Assembly (NCBI RefSeq): GCF_025857195.1
Contig: NZ_CP109787.1
Coordinates: forward strand, 251,501-315,500
Source of the DNA: Leisingera thetidis
GTDB lineage: Bacteria; Pseudomonadota; Alphaproteobacteria; Rhodobacterales; Rhodobacteraceae
DNA length: 64,000 bases
Direction: 5' to 3'
Part shown: positions 18,592 through 27,253 of the stretch, one piece after another
Position numbering within the stretch: position 1 is the stretch's first letter
Layout: the number at the start of each line of letters is the position of its first letter
Translations under genes and position numbers: made by a program
The notes under the pieces: model-generated
The model's database searches: none
Told to the model about the DNA's origin: nothing
What the model saw: the letters and a program-made list of their open reading frames with translations, nothing else

Positions 18592-18987
18592 ATGCCCGCA
18601 CACCATCTGCAACTGCCTGCCGCCTTCGCCGCGGCGATTGCCCTGACCGGCCCGCTGTCCGCACAGCAGCTCTATCTTGATGACGCCGCGGCCTGCGACC
18701 GGGTGCTGATCAGCCAGGACGGAATAAATGACTACGCCAATCAGGGCGGGCTGATCCTCGGCAGCACCGGCTTCAACTCGATGGAGTATTTCTGCAGCTT
18801 CCAGCCCGCGATCCGGTTCGGATGGAGCACCTACCGCGCAAGTGATCACACCGGCCATTGCGAACTGCCCGGCCCGCAGTATTTTCCGCAGTTGTTCACG
18901 GTTGTGATGGACCCGGAGGAGCCGGGCACCGTCACCATCTGGATGGGCGATCCCGAGCCGCTGCGGTTCCACGCCTGCAGCAGCTGA
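18592..18987 (+). CDS. secreted hypothetical protein between adk and rpsM
   Basis: Unrecognised protein of 131 residues. ATG 18592 has GGAGG 5 bases upstream. The first 25 or so residues (LPAAFAAAIALTGPLSAQQ) form a signal peptide ending AQQ. The mature part has four Cys (AACDR, YFCSF, HCELPG, HACSS), consistent with two disulfides in the periplasm. No domain was recognised. It is in the same direction as its neighbours but sits between an adk terminator and the rpsM promoter region, so it may be transcribed by read-through or from a promoter not seen. Confidence 0.7.
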   Translation: MPAHHLQLPAAFAAAIALTGPLSAQQLYLDDAAACDRVLISQDGINDYANQGGLILGSTGFNSMEYFCSFQPAIRFGWSTYRASDHTGHCELPGPQYFPQLFTVVMDPEEPGTVTIWMGDPEPLRFHACSS

Positions 18988-19028
18988 CGGGGCAGGGGGC
19001 AGCGGGCCGGGTTTTCGCAGATGACGGG

Positions 19029-19067
19029 TTGACCCTTGCGGCAATTCCACATAGGCAACCCCATCCC
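19029..19067 (+). promoter_or_regulatory. possible rpsM promoter region
   Basis: TTGACC (19029-19034) is followed by a CATAGG-like -10, but the spacer is only 15 bases, so the assignment is weak. The adjoining 14-mer GGCAACCCCATCCC (19054-19067) also occurs upstream of rplO. Confidence 0.35.
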
Positions 19068-19212
19068 TTCTGGGAATGATTCCCGGCGGGCGGATTCGGT
19101 CTGTCTGCCTCATCACCTCGAAATGCTGGACCCTCTGGCCACACTGCCACGGTCAAGTGTTGTGAAAAAAGGTTCCGGCGTTACGGAACCGCAACGAAAA
19201 GGAAAGTGACAC

Positions 19213-19581
19213 GTGGCACGTATTGCCGGCGTTAACATCCCGACTGCAAAGCGGGTTCCCATCGCCCTCACCTATATCACCGGTATCGGCAACACCTCGG
19301 CGCAAGCGATCTGCGACGCCGTGGGCATCGACTCCGCCCGCCGTGTGAACGAACTCAGCGACGCCGAAGTTCTGGCCATCCGCGAGCACATCGACGCCAA
19401 CTTCACCGTTGAAGGCGACCTGCGCCGCGAAACCCAGATGAACATCAAGCGCCTGATGGACCTCGGCTGCTACCGTGGCCTGCGCCACCGCCGCAACCTG
19501 CCGGTCCGCGGTCAGCGTACCCACACCAACGCCCGCACCCGCAAGGGCCCGGCGAAGCCGATCGCCGGCAAGAAGAAGTAA
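19213..19581 (+). CDS. rpsM: 30S ribosomal protein S13
   Basis: Head protein bridging to the 50S subunit, 122 residues. Translation starts at GTG 19213, because the family N-terminus [20 protein letters not shown] begins there and AAAGGAAAG lies upstream. The C-terminal [20 protein letters not shown] is diagnostic. It begins the alpha-operon part, rpsM-rpsK-rpoA-rplQ; rpmJ and rpsD are not present here. Confidence 0.98.
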   Translation: MARIAGVNIPTAKRVPIALTYITGIGNTSAQAICDAVGIDSARRVNELSDAEVLAIREHIDANFTVEGDLRRETQMNIKRLMDLGCYRGLRHRRNLPVRGQRTHTNARTRKGPAKPIAGKKK

Positions 19582-19596
19582 GGGAGGGTTCGATCA

Positions 19597-19986
19597 ATGG
19601 CACGTGATAAGACTCGCGTTAAGCGTAAAGAGCGCAAGAACATCGCCTCCGGTGTTGCGCATGTGAACTCGTCGTTCAACAACACCAAGATCCTGATCTC
19701 CGATGTGCAGGGCAATGCGATCTCCTGGTCGTCGGCCGGCACCATGGGCTTCAAAGGCTCGCGGAAATCGACCCCCTATGCCGCACAGATGGCTGCAGAA
19801 GATGCAGGCAAGAAGGCACAGGAACACGGTGTGAAGACGCTGGAAGTTGAAGTTCAGGGCCCCGGTTCGGGCCGTGAATCGGCCCTGCGCGCACTGGCTG
19901 CCGTCGGTTTCAACATCACCTCGATCCGTGATGTGACCCCGATCGCGCACAACGGCTGCCGCCCGCCGAAGCGCCGCCGCGTCTAA
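19597..19986 (+). CDS. rpsK: 30S ribosomal protein S11
   Basis: Platform protein of the 30S subunit, 129 residues. It contains [19 protein letters not shown], the [20 protein letters not shown] block and the conserved end [16 protein letters not shown]. It begins 15 bases after rpsM behind GGGAGG. A hairpin and 113 bases separate it from rpoA. Confidence 0.98.
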   Translation: MARDKTRVKRKERKNIASGVAHVNSSFNNTKILISDVQGNAISWSSAGTMGFKGSRKSTPYAAQMAAEDAGKKAQEHGVKTLEVEVQGPGSGRESALRALAAVGFNITSIRDVTPIAHNGCRPPKRRRV

Positions 19987-19999
19987 TTCGAATTTTTTG

Positions 20000-20030
20000 C
20001 TGGGGCCCCGCTTGATTCGCAGGGCCCCAG
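20000..20030 (+). promoter_or_regulatory. hairpin between rpsK and rpoA
   Basis: A 9-base-pair stem, CTGGGGCCC/GGGCCCCAG, with a 13-base loop. The T-rich run lies before rather than after it, so it is not a good terminator for + strand transcription; RNA processing or partial attenuation is likelier. Confidence 0.45.
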
Positions 20031-20099
20031 TGCGTCATTTAAACCTCGGGCGTCCTTGGCCTTCCGGACATGGGGCAGGGACAGGAATGGAGGGAACGC

Positions 20100-21116
20100 A
20101 TGATCCATAAGAACTGGGCAGAGCTGATCAAGCCGGCACAGCTGGAAGTGAAGCCGGGCAACGATCCTGCACGCCAGGCAACTGTCGTCGCAGAGCCGCT
20201 GGAACGCGGTTTCGGCCTGACCCTGGGCAACGCGCTGCGCCGCGTGCTGATGAGCTCGCTGCAGGGGGCCGCCATCACCAGCGTGCAGATCGACAACGTG
20301 CTGCACGAGTTTTCGTCTGTTGCGGGTGTGCGTGAAGACGTCACCGACATCATTCTGAACCTCAAGGGCGTGTCCCTGCGCATGGAAGTCGAAGGCCCCA
20401 AGCGGCTGTCGGTCAATGCCAAGGGCCCGGCTGTTGTCACCGCCGGCGACATTGCCGAAACCGCCGGCATCGAGGTTCTGAACCGCGATCACGTGATCTG
20501 CCACCTGGACGACGGCGCCGACCTGTTCATGGAACTGACCGTGAACACCGGCAAAGGCTATGTCTCGGCAGAGAAGAACAAGCCGGAAGACGCACCGATC
20601 GGCCTGATCCCGATCGACGCGATCTACTCGCCGGTCAAGAAGGTCTCCTATGACGTTCAGCCGACCCGCGAGGGCCAGGTGCTGGACTATGACAAGCTGA
20701 CCATGAAGGTGGAAACCGACGGCTCCATCTCGCCTGACGATGCCGTGGCCTATGCCGCCCGCATCCTGCAGGACCAGCTGTCGATCTTCGTCAACTTCGA
20801 CGAGCCGGAATCGGCCGGCCGCCAGGACGAGGACGACGGTCTCGAATTCAACCCGCTTCTCTTGAAGAAGGTGGACGAGCTGGAACTGTCGGTGCGTTCG
20901 GCAAACTGCCTGAAGAACGACAACATCGTCTATATCGGCGACCTGATCCAGAAGACCGAAGCGGAGATGCTGCGCACCCCCAACTTCGGCCGCAAGTCGC
21001 TGAACGAGATCAAAGAGGTTCTGTCGGGCATGGGCCTGCACCTCGGCATGGACGTCGAGGACTGGCCGCCGGACAACATCGAAGATCTGGCCAAGAAGTT
21101 CGAAGACAGCTTCTAA
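20100..21116 (+). CDS. rpoA: DNA-directed RNA polymerase subunit alpha
   Basis: Scaffold of core RNA polymerase and target of activators and UP elements, 338 residues. ATG 20100 ([12 protein letters not shown]) is preferred over ATG 20070, because the family starts there and GGAGGG lies 5 bases upstream. The N-terminal dimerisation domain includes [20 protein letters not shown]. The C-terminal domain (about 255-325) contains [16 protein letters not shown] and [16 protein letters not shown]. Confidence 0.98.
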   Translation: MIHKNWAELIKPAQLEVKPGNDPARQATVVAEPLERGFGLTLGNALRRVLMSSLQGAAITSVQIDNVLHEFSSVAGVREDVTDIILNLKGVSLRMEVEGPKRLSVNAKGPAVVTAGDIAETAGIEVLNRDHVICHLDDGADLFMELTVNTGKGYVSAEKNKPEDAPIGLIPIDAIYSPVKKVSYDVQPTREGQVLDYDKLTMKVETDGSISPDDAVAYAARILQDQLSIFVNFDEPESAGRQDEDDGLEFNPLLLKKVDELELSVRSANCLKNDNIVYIGDLIQKTEAEMLRTPNFGRKSLNEIKEVLSGMGLHLGMDVEDWPPDNIEDLAKKFEDSF

Positions 21117-21121
21117 GACTT

Positions 21122-21146
21122 CAGGGGAGGGCTGCGGCCCTCCTCT
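21122..21146 (+). promoter_or_regulatory. hairpin between rpoA and rplQ
   Basis: GGAGGGC-TGCG-GCCCTCC with extension on both sides gives a stem of about 10 base pairs, 6 bases after the rpoA stop. A short CTCTTC tract follows. It could reduce read-through into rplQ or stabilise the upstream mRNA. Confidence 0.45.
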
Positions 21147-21252
21147 TCAATGCCCGGGCCTGCCGGGGACATACGGGCAATTCCGCCCCAAGGAGAACGG
21201 CTGACACGCATCAGCCGGCAGACAAAGCAAAACCTGAAGAAGGACTATCAAA

Positions 21253-21675
21253 ATGCGTCACGCACGTGGTTACCGCCGCCTGAACCGTACTCATGAGCAC
21301 CGCAAGGCCCTGTTCTCCAACATGGCCGGCTCGCTGATCGAGCACGAGCAGATCAAGACCACCCTGCCCAAAGCAAAAGAACTGCGCCCGATCATCGAAA
21401 AGATGATCACCCTGGCCAAGCGCGGCGACCTGCACGCCCGCCGTCAGGCCGCGTCCAAGCTGAAAGAGGACAAGGACGTCGCGAAGCTGTTCGAGGTTCT
21501 GGGCCCGCGCTACAAGGACCGTCAGGGCGGCTATGTCCGCATCCTGAAGGCCGGCTTCCGGTACGGCGACATGGCGCCGATGGCGATCATCGAGTTCGTC
21601 GACCGCGACACCTCTGCCAAAGGCGCCGCCGACAAGGCCCGCCTGGCCGAGCTGGAAGCGGCTGAAGACGAATAA
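21253..21675 (+). CDS. rplQ: 50S ribosomal protein L17
   Basis: Tunnel-exit 50S protein, 140 residues. It has the family start [20 protein letters not shown] and the segment [20 protein letters not shown] near residue 85, with an acidic C-terminal tail. It is the last gene of the ribosomal supercluster and is followed by a strong terminator. Confidence 0.98.
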   Translation: MRHARGYRRLNRTHEHRKALFSNMAGSLIEHEQIKTTLPKAKELRPIIEKMITLAKRGDLHARRQAASKLKEDKDVAKLFEVLGPRYKDRQGGYVRILKAGFRYGDMAPMAIIEFVDRDTSAKGAADKARLAELEAAEDE

Positions 21676-21705
21676 GACGCGCTGGACTTCCGGGTCCCGC
21701 ACTGG

Positions 21706-21734
21706 CCCCCGCTCCGCCCGGAGCGGGGGTTTTT
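21706..21734 (+). terminator. Rho-independent terminator after rplQ
   Basis: CCCCCGCTC pairs with GAGCGGGGG around a 6-base loop, followed by T5. It closes the ribosomal protein region. Confidence 0.9.
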
Positions 21735-21844
21735 CGTGACGCCACGGCAATCGCAAGACGTTCAGGATTCACTTTTTTGCGAAAGGGAATCGTAATTTTA
21801 TTCTGATTTCACTGCCGCATCCCTTTAGCTTCGGATCGGATGTG

Positions 21845-24253
21845 ATGAAACAGAACAAGACCTCCGCGGCCAGGCGGTTTTCACTGGCAAATCTCGGCAC
21901 AAAAGCAAAAGTTGTTTCGGTGGCTCTGTTTCCGCTGCTGCTGGTTCTCGGCGTCGGGGTGCTGACCGTCGTCAATCTCGGCCGCATGGAGGACTCCGCC
22001 GCCGCGGTCGGCCAGACCCAGAAGATCCTGAGCGAGGCGCAGGCGCTGGAAGTTGCCGCCTTTGAGATGGAGGCCGGGCTGAGCGGCTACCTGCTGGCGG
22101 GCCGGGAGGAGTATCTCGAGCCCTACGAGAAGGGCAAGACCGAGGTGGCCGCGGCGCTGGCCGCGTTGACCGCCCTGGCCGCCGGCGACGAACAGCTGCT
22201 GGCCGACCTGAAGGAGGCCGAGCAGACGCTGGCCGGCTGGCAGGAGAACGTCGCCGCGGGCGCCATCGAGCTGCGCCGCGAGATCGGCGACGCGATGACC
22301 ATGAACGACATGGCGGACGAGGTGAAGAAGTCCAAGGGCCGGGTCTATTTCGAGGAATTCCGCACCGAGATGACAAGCGTCATCGAGGAGGAGGAAGTCG
22401 AGCTCAACAACCGGCGCAACACCTTTTCGTCGCTGGTCAATGCCGGGATTGCCGACCCGGATTACCTGAACACCTCGCTGCAGGCGGTGGAGCAGACCCA
22501 CAAGGTGATAAGCCGGGCCAAGGACCTCCTGGCCGCGGCAGTGGACATGGAAACCGGGATGCGCGGCTTTCTATTGGCGGGCGACCGGGAATTTCTCGAT
22601 CCGTATATGGAGGGCAACGGGCGCTTCAACGAGGTGATGGCCGACCTGCGCCTGGCGCTGGCGGACAACCTGATGCAGACAAACCGCCTGAACAAGGTGG
22701 CCAAAATCATTGATGAATGGCGCAACGAGGTGGTCGTGCCGATGCTGCAGCTGCGCCGGGTGATCGGCAGCGCGGCGACAATGGACGATATGGCCGACCT
22801 GGTGGCTGAGGGCCGGGGCAAGGCGTATTTCGACAGCTTCCGCGCCACCATGACCGCCTTGCAGGCCGCTGGTGCCGAGGCCATGGCCAGCCGCCGCGCG
22901 GCCAATGAGGCGCTTGGCGCCCGGACCCGCGCCATGATCCCCGCAGCCATCGGCGGCGCGATCCTGATCGGCGGCATTCTGGCGCTTGTGATCGCCTCCG
23001 GCATCGCCTCGGGCATCCGCCAGACCGTGGTCTCGATGCGCGGTCTGGCCGAAGGCAACAACGCGGTGGAGATCAAGGGCCAGGGGCGCGGCGACGAAGT
23101 CGGCGACATGGCCCGCGCGCTGGAGACATTCCGCGACGAGCTGGTCAAGATGCAGGCGGCGGAAAAGCAGAAGGCGCAAAGCAAGGACGCCGAGCTGGCC
23201 GGCGTGGTGCAGCAGCTGAGCGAGCGTCTGTCGCGTCTGTCCCACGGCGATCTGACGATCCGCATCGCCGAGGAATTCCCGGCGGAATACGAACAGCTGC
23301 GGGCGGATTTCAACGGCTCCATCGACAATCTCAACGCCACCGTGCAGCAGGTGATCGACGCCGCCGCCAGCATCCGCGGCGGCGCGTCCGAGATCAGCCG
23401 CGCCTCCGAGGATCTGTCGCACCGCACCGAAAGCCAGGCCGCCACGCTGGAGGAAACCGCCGCCGCGCTGGATGAGCTGACCGCCAGCGTGAAATCCGCC
23501 GCCGAAGGCGCCCGGAATGTGGAGAACACCGTGCAGGAGGCCCGCCAGGAAGCCGAGAACAGCGGCGACGTGGTGCGGAACGCGGTGACCGCCATGGGCG
23601 GGATCGAGGCCAGTTCGAACAAAATCGCGCAGATCATCTCGGTGATCGACGACATCGCGTTCCAGACCAATCTTCTGGCGCTGAATGCCGGCGTCGAGGC
23701 GGCGCGGGCGGGCGAAGCGGGCCGCGGCTTTGCCGTGGTCGCCTCCGAAGTGCGGGCGCTGGCACAGCGGTCTTCGGAGGCGGCAATGGAGATCAAGACC
23801 CTGATCAGCGACAGCTCGAAGCAAGTGGAGGAGGGCGTGGATCTGGTGGGCCGGGCCGGCGCGGCGCTGCAGTCCATTGCCGGCCGGGTCAGCAATATCT
23901 CGCAGCTGGTGTCGGAAATCGCCGAAGGCGCGGTGGAGCAATCCACCGGCCTGCATGAGATCAACACCGGCGTCACCCAGCTGGACCAGGTGACCCAGCA
24001 GAACGCGGCGATGGTGGAGGAGGCCACCGCGGCCGGCCACATGCTGAACACCGATGCCGCCAAGCTGGCACAGCTGGTGGCCCGGTTCCAGGTGGCCGGC
24101 GGCACCGCTGCCCCGGACCTCGCGGCCGCGGCGGAACCGGTGGCCAGCGCGCATGGCAGCGATGGCTGGGATGGTGCGGCCCGCCCGGCACCGCGAGCGG
24201 CCGTTCCCGCGGCTGAGGGCAACGCCGCGCGTGACCTGCGGCAGGATTTCTGA
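21845..24253 (+). CDS. methyl-accepting chemotaxis protein with two CHASE3-like sensor segments
   Basis: Inner-membrane chemoreceptor of about 802 residues (ATG 21845; GTG 21842 is possible). The order is TM1 (about 24-47), a long periplasmic region, TM2 (about 365-390), HAMP, then the signalling coiled coil. The periplasmic region looks duplicated: two stretches share [44 protein letters not shown] and an [39 protein letters not shown] motif, as in CHASE3. The hairpin tip of the cytoplasmic domain (about 600-640) contains [20 protein letters not shown]. No che genes are adjacent and no CheR-docking pentapeptide is seen; the ligand is unknown. Confidence 0.9.
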   Translation: MKQNKTSAARRFSLANLGTKAKVVSVALFPLLLVLGVGVLTVVNLGRMEDSAAAVGQTQKILSEAQALEVAAFEMEAGLSGYLLAGREEYLEPYEKGKTEVAAALAALTALAAGDEQLLADLKEAEQTLAGWQENVAAGAIELRREIGDAMTMNDMADEVKKSKGRVYFEEFRTEMTSVIEEEEVELNNRRNTFSSLVNAGIADPDYLNTSLQAVEQTHKVISRAKDLLAAAVDMETGMRGFLLAGDREFLDPYMEGNGRFNEVMADLRLALADNLMQTNRLNKVAKIIDEWRNEVVVPMLQLRRVIGSAATMDDMADLVAEGRGKAYFDSFRATMTALQAAGAEAMASRRAANEALGARTRAMIPAAIGGAILIGGILALVIASGIASGIRQTVVSMRGLAEGNNAVEIKGQGRGDEVGDMARALETFRDELVKMQAAEKQKAQSKDAELAGVVQQLSERLSRLSHGDLTIRIAEEFPAEYEQLRADFNGSIDNLNATVQQVIDAAASIRGGASEISRASEDLSHRTESQAATLEETAAALDELTASVKSAAEGARNVENTVQEARQEAENSGDVVRNAVTAMGGIEASSNKIAQIISVIDDIAFQTNLLALNAGVEAARAGEAGRGFAVVASEVRALAQRSSEAAMEIKTLISDSSKQVEEGVDLVGRAGAALQSIAGRVSNISQLVSEIAEGAVEQSTGLHEINTGVTQLDQVTQQNAAMVEEATAAGHMLNTDAAKLAQLVARFQVAGGTAAPDLAAAAEPVASAHGSDGWDGAARPAPRAAVPAAEGNAARDLRQDF

Positions 24254-24277
24254 CCGCGGCCCGCGGCGCGCTGAGCC

Positions 24278-24311
24278 GGCCCTCCCCTGCGGAGGGCCGA
24301 CGGCCATTTTC
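24278..24311 (+). terminator. probable terminator after the chemoreceptor
   Basis: GGCCCTCC pairs with GGAGGGCC around CCTGC, followed after a few bases by TTTT. It separates the chemoreceptor from the attenuator of the DAHP synthase. Confidence 0.55.
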
Positions 24312-24351
24312 CGGGGTGACAGCCCTGCGATTCTCCGCTAGCGTCCGCTGC

Positions 24352-24429
24352 ATGACCCGTAGCTATGCCGCATTCTGGTATTTCTTTTATCCGCGCCACA
24401 TGGCGGACGGAGGGGTCAGCGCATTCTGA
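24352..24429 (+). CDS. aromatic-rich leader peptide of the DAHP synthase attenuator
   Basis: A 25-codon reading frame (ATG 24352, TGA 24427-24429) that begins MTRSYAAFWYFFYPRHMADG. Seven of the first 13 residues are aromatic: Tyr5, Phe8, Trp9, Tyr10, Phe11, Phe12 and Tyr13. The stop lies 32 bases before a terminator hairpin and 106 bases before the DAHP synthase start. Ribosome stalling at the Phe-Trp-Tyr run when charged aromatic tRNAs are scarce should favour an antiterminator. This is the classic attenuation design; the regulatory role is inference but the sequence fits closely. A GTGACA/17/TAGCGT promoter may lie at 24316-24344. Confidence 0.8.
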   Translation: MTRSYAAFWYFFYPRHMADGGVSAF

Positions 24430-24461
24430 GGTGAACAACCGGAACGCAGCAGGATACCGCC

Positions 24462-24490
24462 AAACCGCCCGCAAGACGCAGGCGGTTTTT
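24462..24490 (+). terminator. attenuator terminator upstream of DAHP synthase
   Basis: AAACCGCC (24462-24469) pairs with GGCGGTTT (24481-24488), followed by a run of T. Upstream, CCGCGCC-ACAT-GGCGGACGG (around 24391-24409) forms a competing hairpin overlapping the leader peptide, and its GGCGGACGG arm could pair with the ACCGCC segments near 24456-24469 as an antiterminator. Confidence 0.8.
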
Positions 24491-24535
24491 TTGTATCCGC
24501 CGCAGCGCCAGGGCCCCCGCCAAGGAAACAGACCC

Positions 24536-25615
24536 ATGACCCCCCAGACCGAAAACCTCCGCATCACCGGCATGCAGGAACTGATCTCTCCCGAAGACCT
24601 GGCCGCGCAGCTGCCCGGCTCCCCGGCCGCCACGGACACCGTGCTGGCCAGCCGCGCCGCGATCCAGGACGTGCTGCACGGCCGCGATGACCGGGTGATT
24701 GCCGTGGTCGGCCCCTGCTCGATCCATGACCCGCAGGCCGCGATGGAGTACGCCGAACGGCTGGCGCCGCTGCGCCGGCGCCTGGCCGGACAGCTCGAAA
24801 TCGTGATGCGGGTCTACTTCGAGAAACCGCGCACCATCTCGGGCTGGAAAGGGCTGATCAACGACCCCGGCCTCGACGGCTCCTTCCGCATCAACGAGGG
24901 GCTGGGCCTGGCCCGCCGCCTGTGCCTGGACATCAACGGCCTCGGCCTGCCGGTCGGCACCGAGTTCCTCGATACCGCGGTGCCGCAGTACATCTCCGAC
25001 CTGGTGGCCTGGGCCGCGATCGGCGCCCGCACCACCGAAAGCCAGATCCACCGCGAGATGGCCTCGGGGCTCAGCTGCCCGGTCGGCTTCAAGAACGGCA
25101 CCCGCGGCAATGTCCAGATCGCGGTGGACGCGGTGCGCTCGGCCGCCCATCCGCATCATTTCATGGCGCTGGCCAAATCGGGCCGCGCGGCGATTGCCGC
25201 GACCAGCGGCAATCCGGACTGCCACCTGATCCTGCGCGGCGGCGGCGGCACCAACTATGACGCCGCCTCGGTCGATGCCGCCTGCAGGCTGGCGGACAAG
25301 GACGGCATCCGCGGCCATGTGATGATTGACGCCAGTCACGCCAACAGCAGCAAGGACCCGATGCGCCAGCCTGCGGTGCTGCGCGATGTGGCGGGCCAGA
25401 TCGCCGCCGGCGACGGCCGCATCACCGGGGTGATGATCGAAAGCCACCTGGTGGCGGGCCGCCAGGACCTGGGGCAGGGGGCGCTGACCTACGGCCAGTC
25501 GGTCACCGACGGCTGCCTCGGCTGGGAGGACACGGTCGCGGAGCTGGAGCATCTGGCCGATGCGGTGGCGGCGCGGCGCAATGCTGCCGCGCAGCGGGAA
25601 CTGGCGCAGGCCTGA
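24536..25615 (+). CDS. aroG: 3-deoxy-7-phosphoheptulonate (DAHP) synthase, class I
   Basis: First step of the shikimate pathway: phosphoenolpyruvate + erythrose 4-phosphate to DAHP. It has 359 residues, normal for the AroF/G/H type. ATG 24536 follows AAGGAAA. Motifs include VVGPCSIHD (57-65, with metal-ligand Cys61), YFEKPRTISGWKGL, VGTEFLD, PVGFKNGT and MIDASHANSSKD. Which amino acid inhibits it cannot be read from sequence. Expression is predicted to be controlled by the aromatic leader peptide attenuator just upstream. Many alphaproteobacteria rely on class II DAHP synthase, so this may be a second, separately regulated isozyme. Confidence 0.93.
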   Translation: MTPQTENLRITGMQELISPEDLAAQLPGSPAATDTVLASRAAIQDVLHGRDDRVIAVVGPCSIHDPQAAMEYAERLAPLRRRLAGQLEIVMRVYFEKPRTISGWKGLINDPGLDGSFRINEGLGLARRLCLDINGLGLPVGTEFLDTAVPQYISDLVAWAAIGARTTESQIHREMASGLSCPVGFKNGTRGNVQIAVDAVRSAAHPHHFMALAKSGRAAIAATSGNPDCHLILRGGGGTNYDAASVDAACRLADKDGIRGHVMIDASHANSSKDPMRQPAVLRDVAGQIAAGDGRITGVMIESHLVAGRQDLGQGALTYGQSVTDGCLGWEDTVAELEHLADAVAARRNAAAQRELAQA

Positions 25616-25732
25616 GGCCTGCCAAGCCCTGCCAGAAGGGGACGCGCCTTGCGGTGCGTGCCTCCGGCGGGGCGTATTGCGGGAAAGACGAGGCACCGGG
25701 GCTCTGTCCGGCCGCCTGCTTCTTCTGGCTCC

Positions 25733-25786
25733 AAATATCCCGGGGTGAATTGGCCGTCAGGCCAAGAGGGGCAGCGCCCCTCCGCC
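25733..25786 (+). repeat. dispersed intergenic repeat, copy 1
   Basis: AAATATCCCGGGGTGAATTG is followed by GGCC, a variable stretch and GGGGCAGCGCCCCTCCGCC. Nearly the same order occurs at 40851-40905, there upstream of a gene on the opposite strand. The second part is itself a hairpin (GGGGC-AGC-GCCCC). Confidence 0.75.
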
Positions 25787-25861
25787 CCCCGGGGCCTCTC
25801 CCGTCTTGCATTCCGCGCGCGCACTCCGCATATCCTTCGGGCAACAACTGCTGGAGCCTGC

Positions 25862-27253
25862 ATGATCCGTCCCGCACTCACTGCCCTTGCCATCGTCCTT
25901 GCCCTGCCGGCCGCCGCCGAAACCCGGGTGCCGCAAAGCCAGGCGGAAATCGCCCTGGGATTTGCGCCGCTGGTCCGGGAGGCGGCCCCGGCGGTGGTCA
26001 ACATCTACGCCAAGGTGGTGCGCCAGGTGCAGCAGCGGCAGCGCTCGCCGTTCATGAACGATCCGTTCTTCGACGATTTCTTCCGCAGCTTCGCCAAGCC
26101 GCAGCCGCGGGTGGAGAATTCGCTGGGCTCCGGGGTGATCCTGTCGGGCGACGGCATCGTGGTGTCGAACTACCACGTCGTCGGCAGCGCCACCGAGATC
26201 CGGGTGGTGACGGCGGACCGGCGCGAATACGGCGCCAGGGTGATTCTGGGCGACAAGGCCAGCGATCTGGCGATCCTGCAGCTGGAGGGCGCCGAAGACC
26301 TGCCGCATCTGGAGCTGCGCAACAGCGACCGGGTCGAGGTCGGCGAGCTGGCGCTGGCGATCGGCAACCCGTTCGGGGTCGGCCAGACCGTCAGCAGCGG
26401 CATCATCTCCGGCCTGGCGCGCACCGGCATGGGCGCGGGCGACGGCTTTGGCTATTACATCCAGACCGACGCGCCGATCAACCCCGGCAACTCGGGCGGC
26501 GCGCTGATCGACGTCAATGGCGATCTGATCGGCATCAACACCCGCATCCTGTCGCGCTCCGGCGGCTCCAACGGCATCGGCTTTGCGATCCCCGCCAACC
26601 TGGTGCGGGAATTCGTCGCCCAGGCCCGCAACGGCGCGGAGGAATTCCAGCGCCCCTGGGCCGGCATGGCCGGGCAGCCGGTGGATGCGGATCTGGCCGC
26701 CTCCCTGGGGATGGAGGTTCCCGAGGGCATGGTGGTGTCCGATCTGCATGCTGAAAGCCCCTTTGCCAAGGCCGGGTTCAAGGTGGGCGATGTGATCACC
26801 CATGTCGATGGCGAGGTGGTGAATTCACCCTCGGAAATGGTGTTCCGGATGTCGGTCGCCGGGCTGGACAGCATGTCCGCAATCACCCGCCTGCGCGGCG
26901 GCGAACGGGAAGAGACCGCCGTGCCGATGATTGCCGCGCCGGATCAGCCGCCGGCCAATCCGATCCAGCTGGATGAGAAAACCGCACTGCCCGGGCTGAC
27001 GGTGGCGCGGATCAATCCGCAGGTGATCTCCCGTCTTGGCCTGCCGCTGTCGGCCGAAGGCGTGGTGGTGACCGATCCGGGGCCCTATGCGCTCCGCGGC
27101 GGGGTGCAGCCGGGCGATCTGCTGCTGGCGGTGAACGGCGAGGCGGTGGCCGGCACCGAGGATGTCTATGCGATCCTCGCTGGCAGCGGCCGCTGGATCC
27201 AGCTGGACCTGCAGCGCCGCGGCCGCCATGTTTCCTTGCGGTTCCGGCTCTGA
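25862..27253 (+). CDS. Deg/Do family periplasmic serine protease
   Basis: Envelope protein quality-control protease, 463 residues. ATG 25862 gives a clear signal peptide (residues 1-19, ending PAAA); the longer frame upstream crosses a repeat. The trypsin-like domain shows His105 (SNYHVV), Asp135 (SDLAIL) and Ser211 (PGNSGGAL). Two PDZ domains follow, around 255-345 (including GMVVSDLHAESPFAKAGFKV) and 375-455 (GVVVTDPGPYALRGGVQPGD). The TGA overlaps the rarA ATG by one base (TGATG), so the two genes are translationally coupled. Confidence 0.93.
   Translation: MIRPALTALAIVLALPAAAETRVPQSQAEIALGFAPLVREAAPAVVNIYAKVVRQVQQRQRSPFMNDPFFDDFFRSFAKPQPRVENSLGSGVILSGDGIVVSNYHVVGSATEIRVVTADRREYGARVILGDKASDLAILQLEGAEDLPHLELRNSDRVEVGELALAIGNPFGVGQTVSSGIISGLARTGMGAGDGFGYYIQTDAPINPGNSGGALIDVNGDLIGINTRILSRSGGSNGIGFAIPANLVREFVAQARNGAEEFQRPWAGMAGQPVDADLAASLGMEVPEGMVVSDLHAESPFAKAGFKVGDVITHVDGEVVNSPSEMVFRMSVAGLDSMSAITRLRGGEREETAVPMIAAPDQPPANPIQLDEKTALPGLTVARINPQVISRLGLPLSAEGVVVTDPGPYALRGGVQPGDLLLAVNGEAVAGTEDVYAILAGSGRWIQLDLQRRGRHVSLRFRL

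Noticed and set aside
20000..20030. Rho-independent terminator between rpsK and rpoA
   Set aside because: The T-run precedes the hairpin on the + strand and would be an A-run on the - strand, so it fails as a terminator in both directions; kept only as a hairpin.
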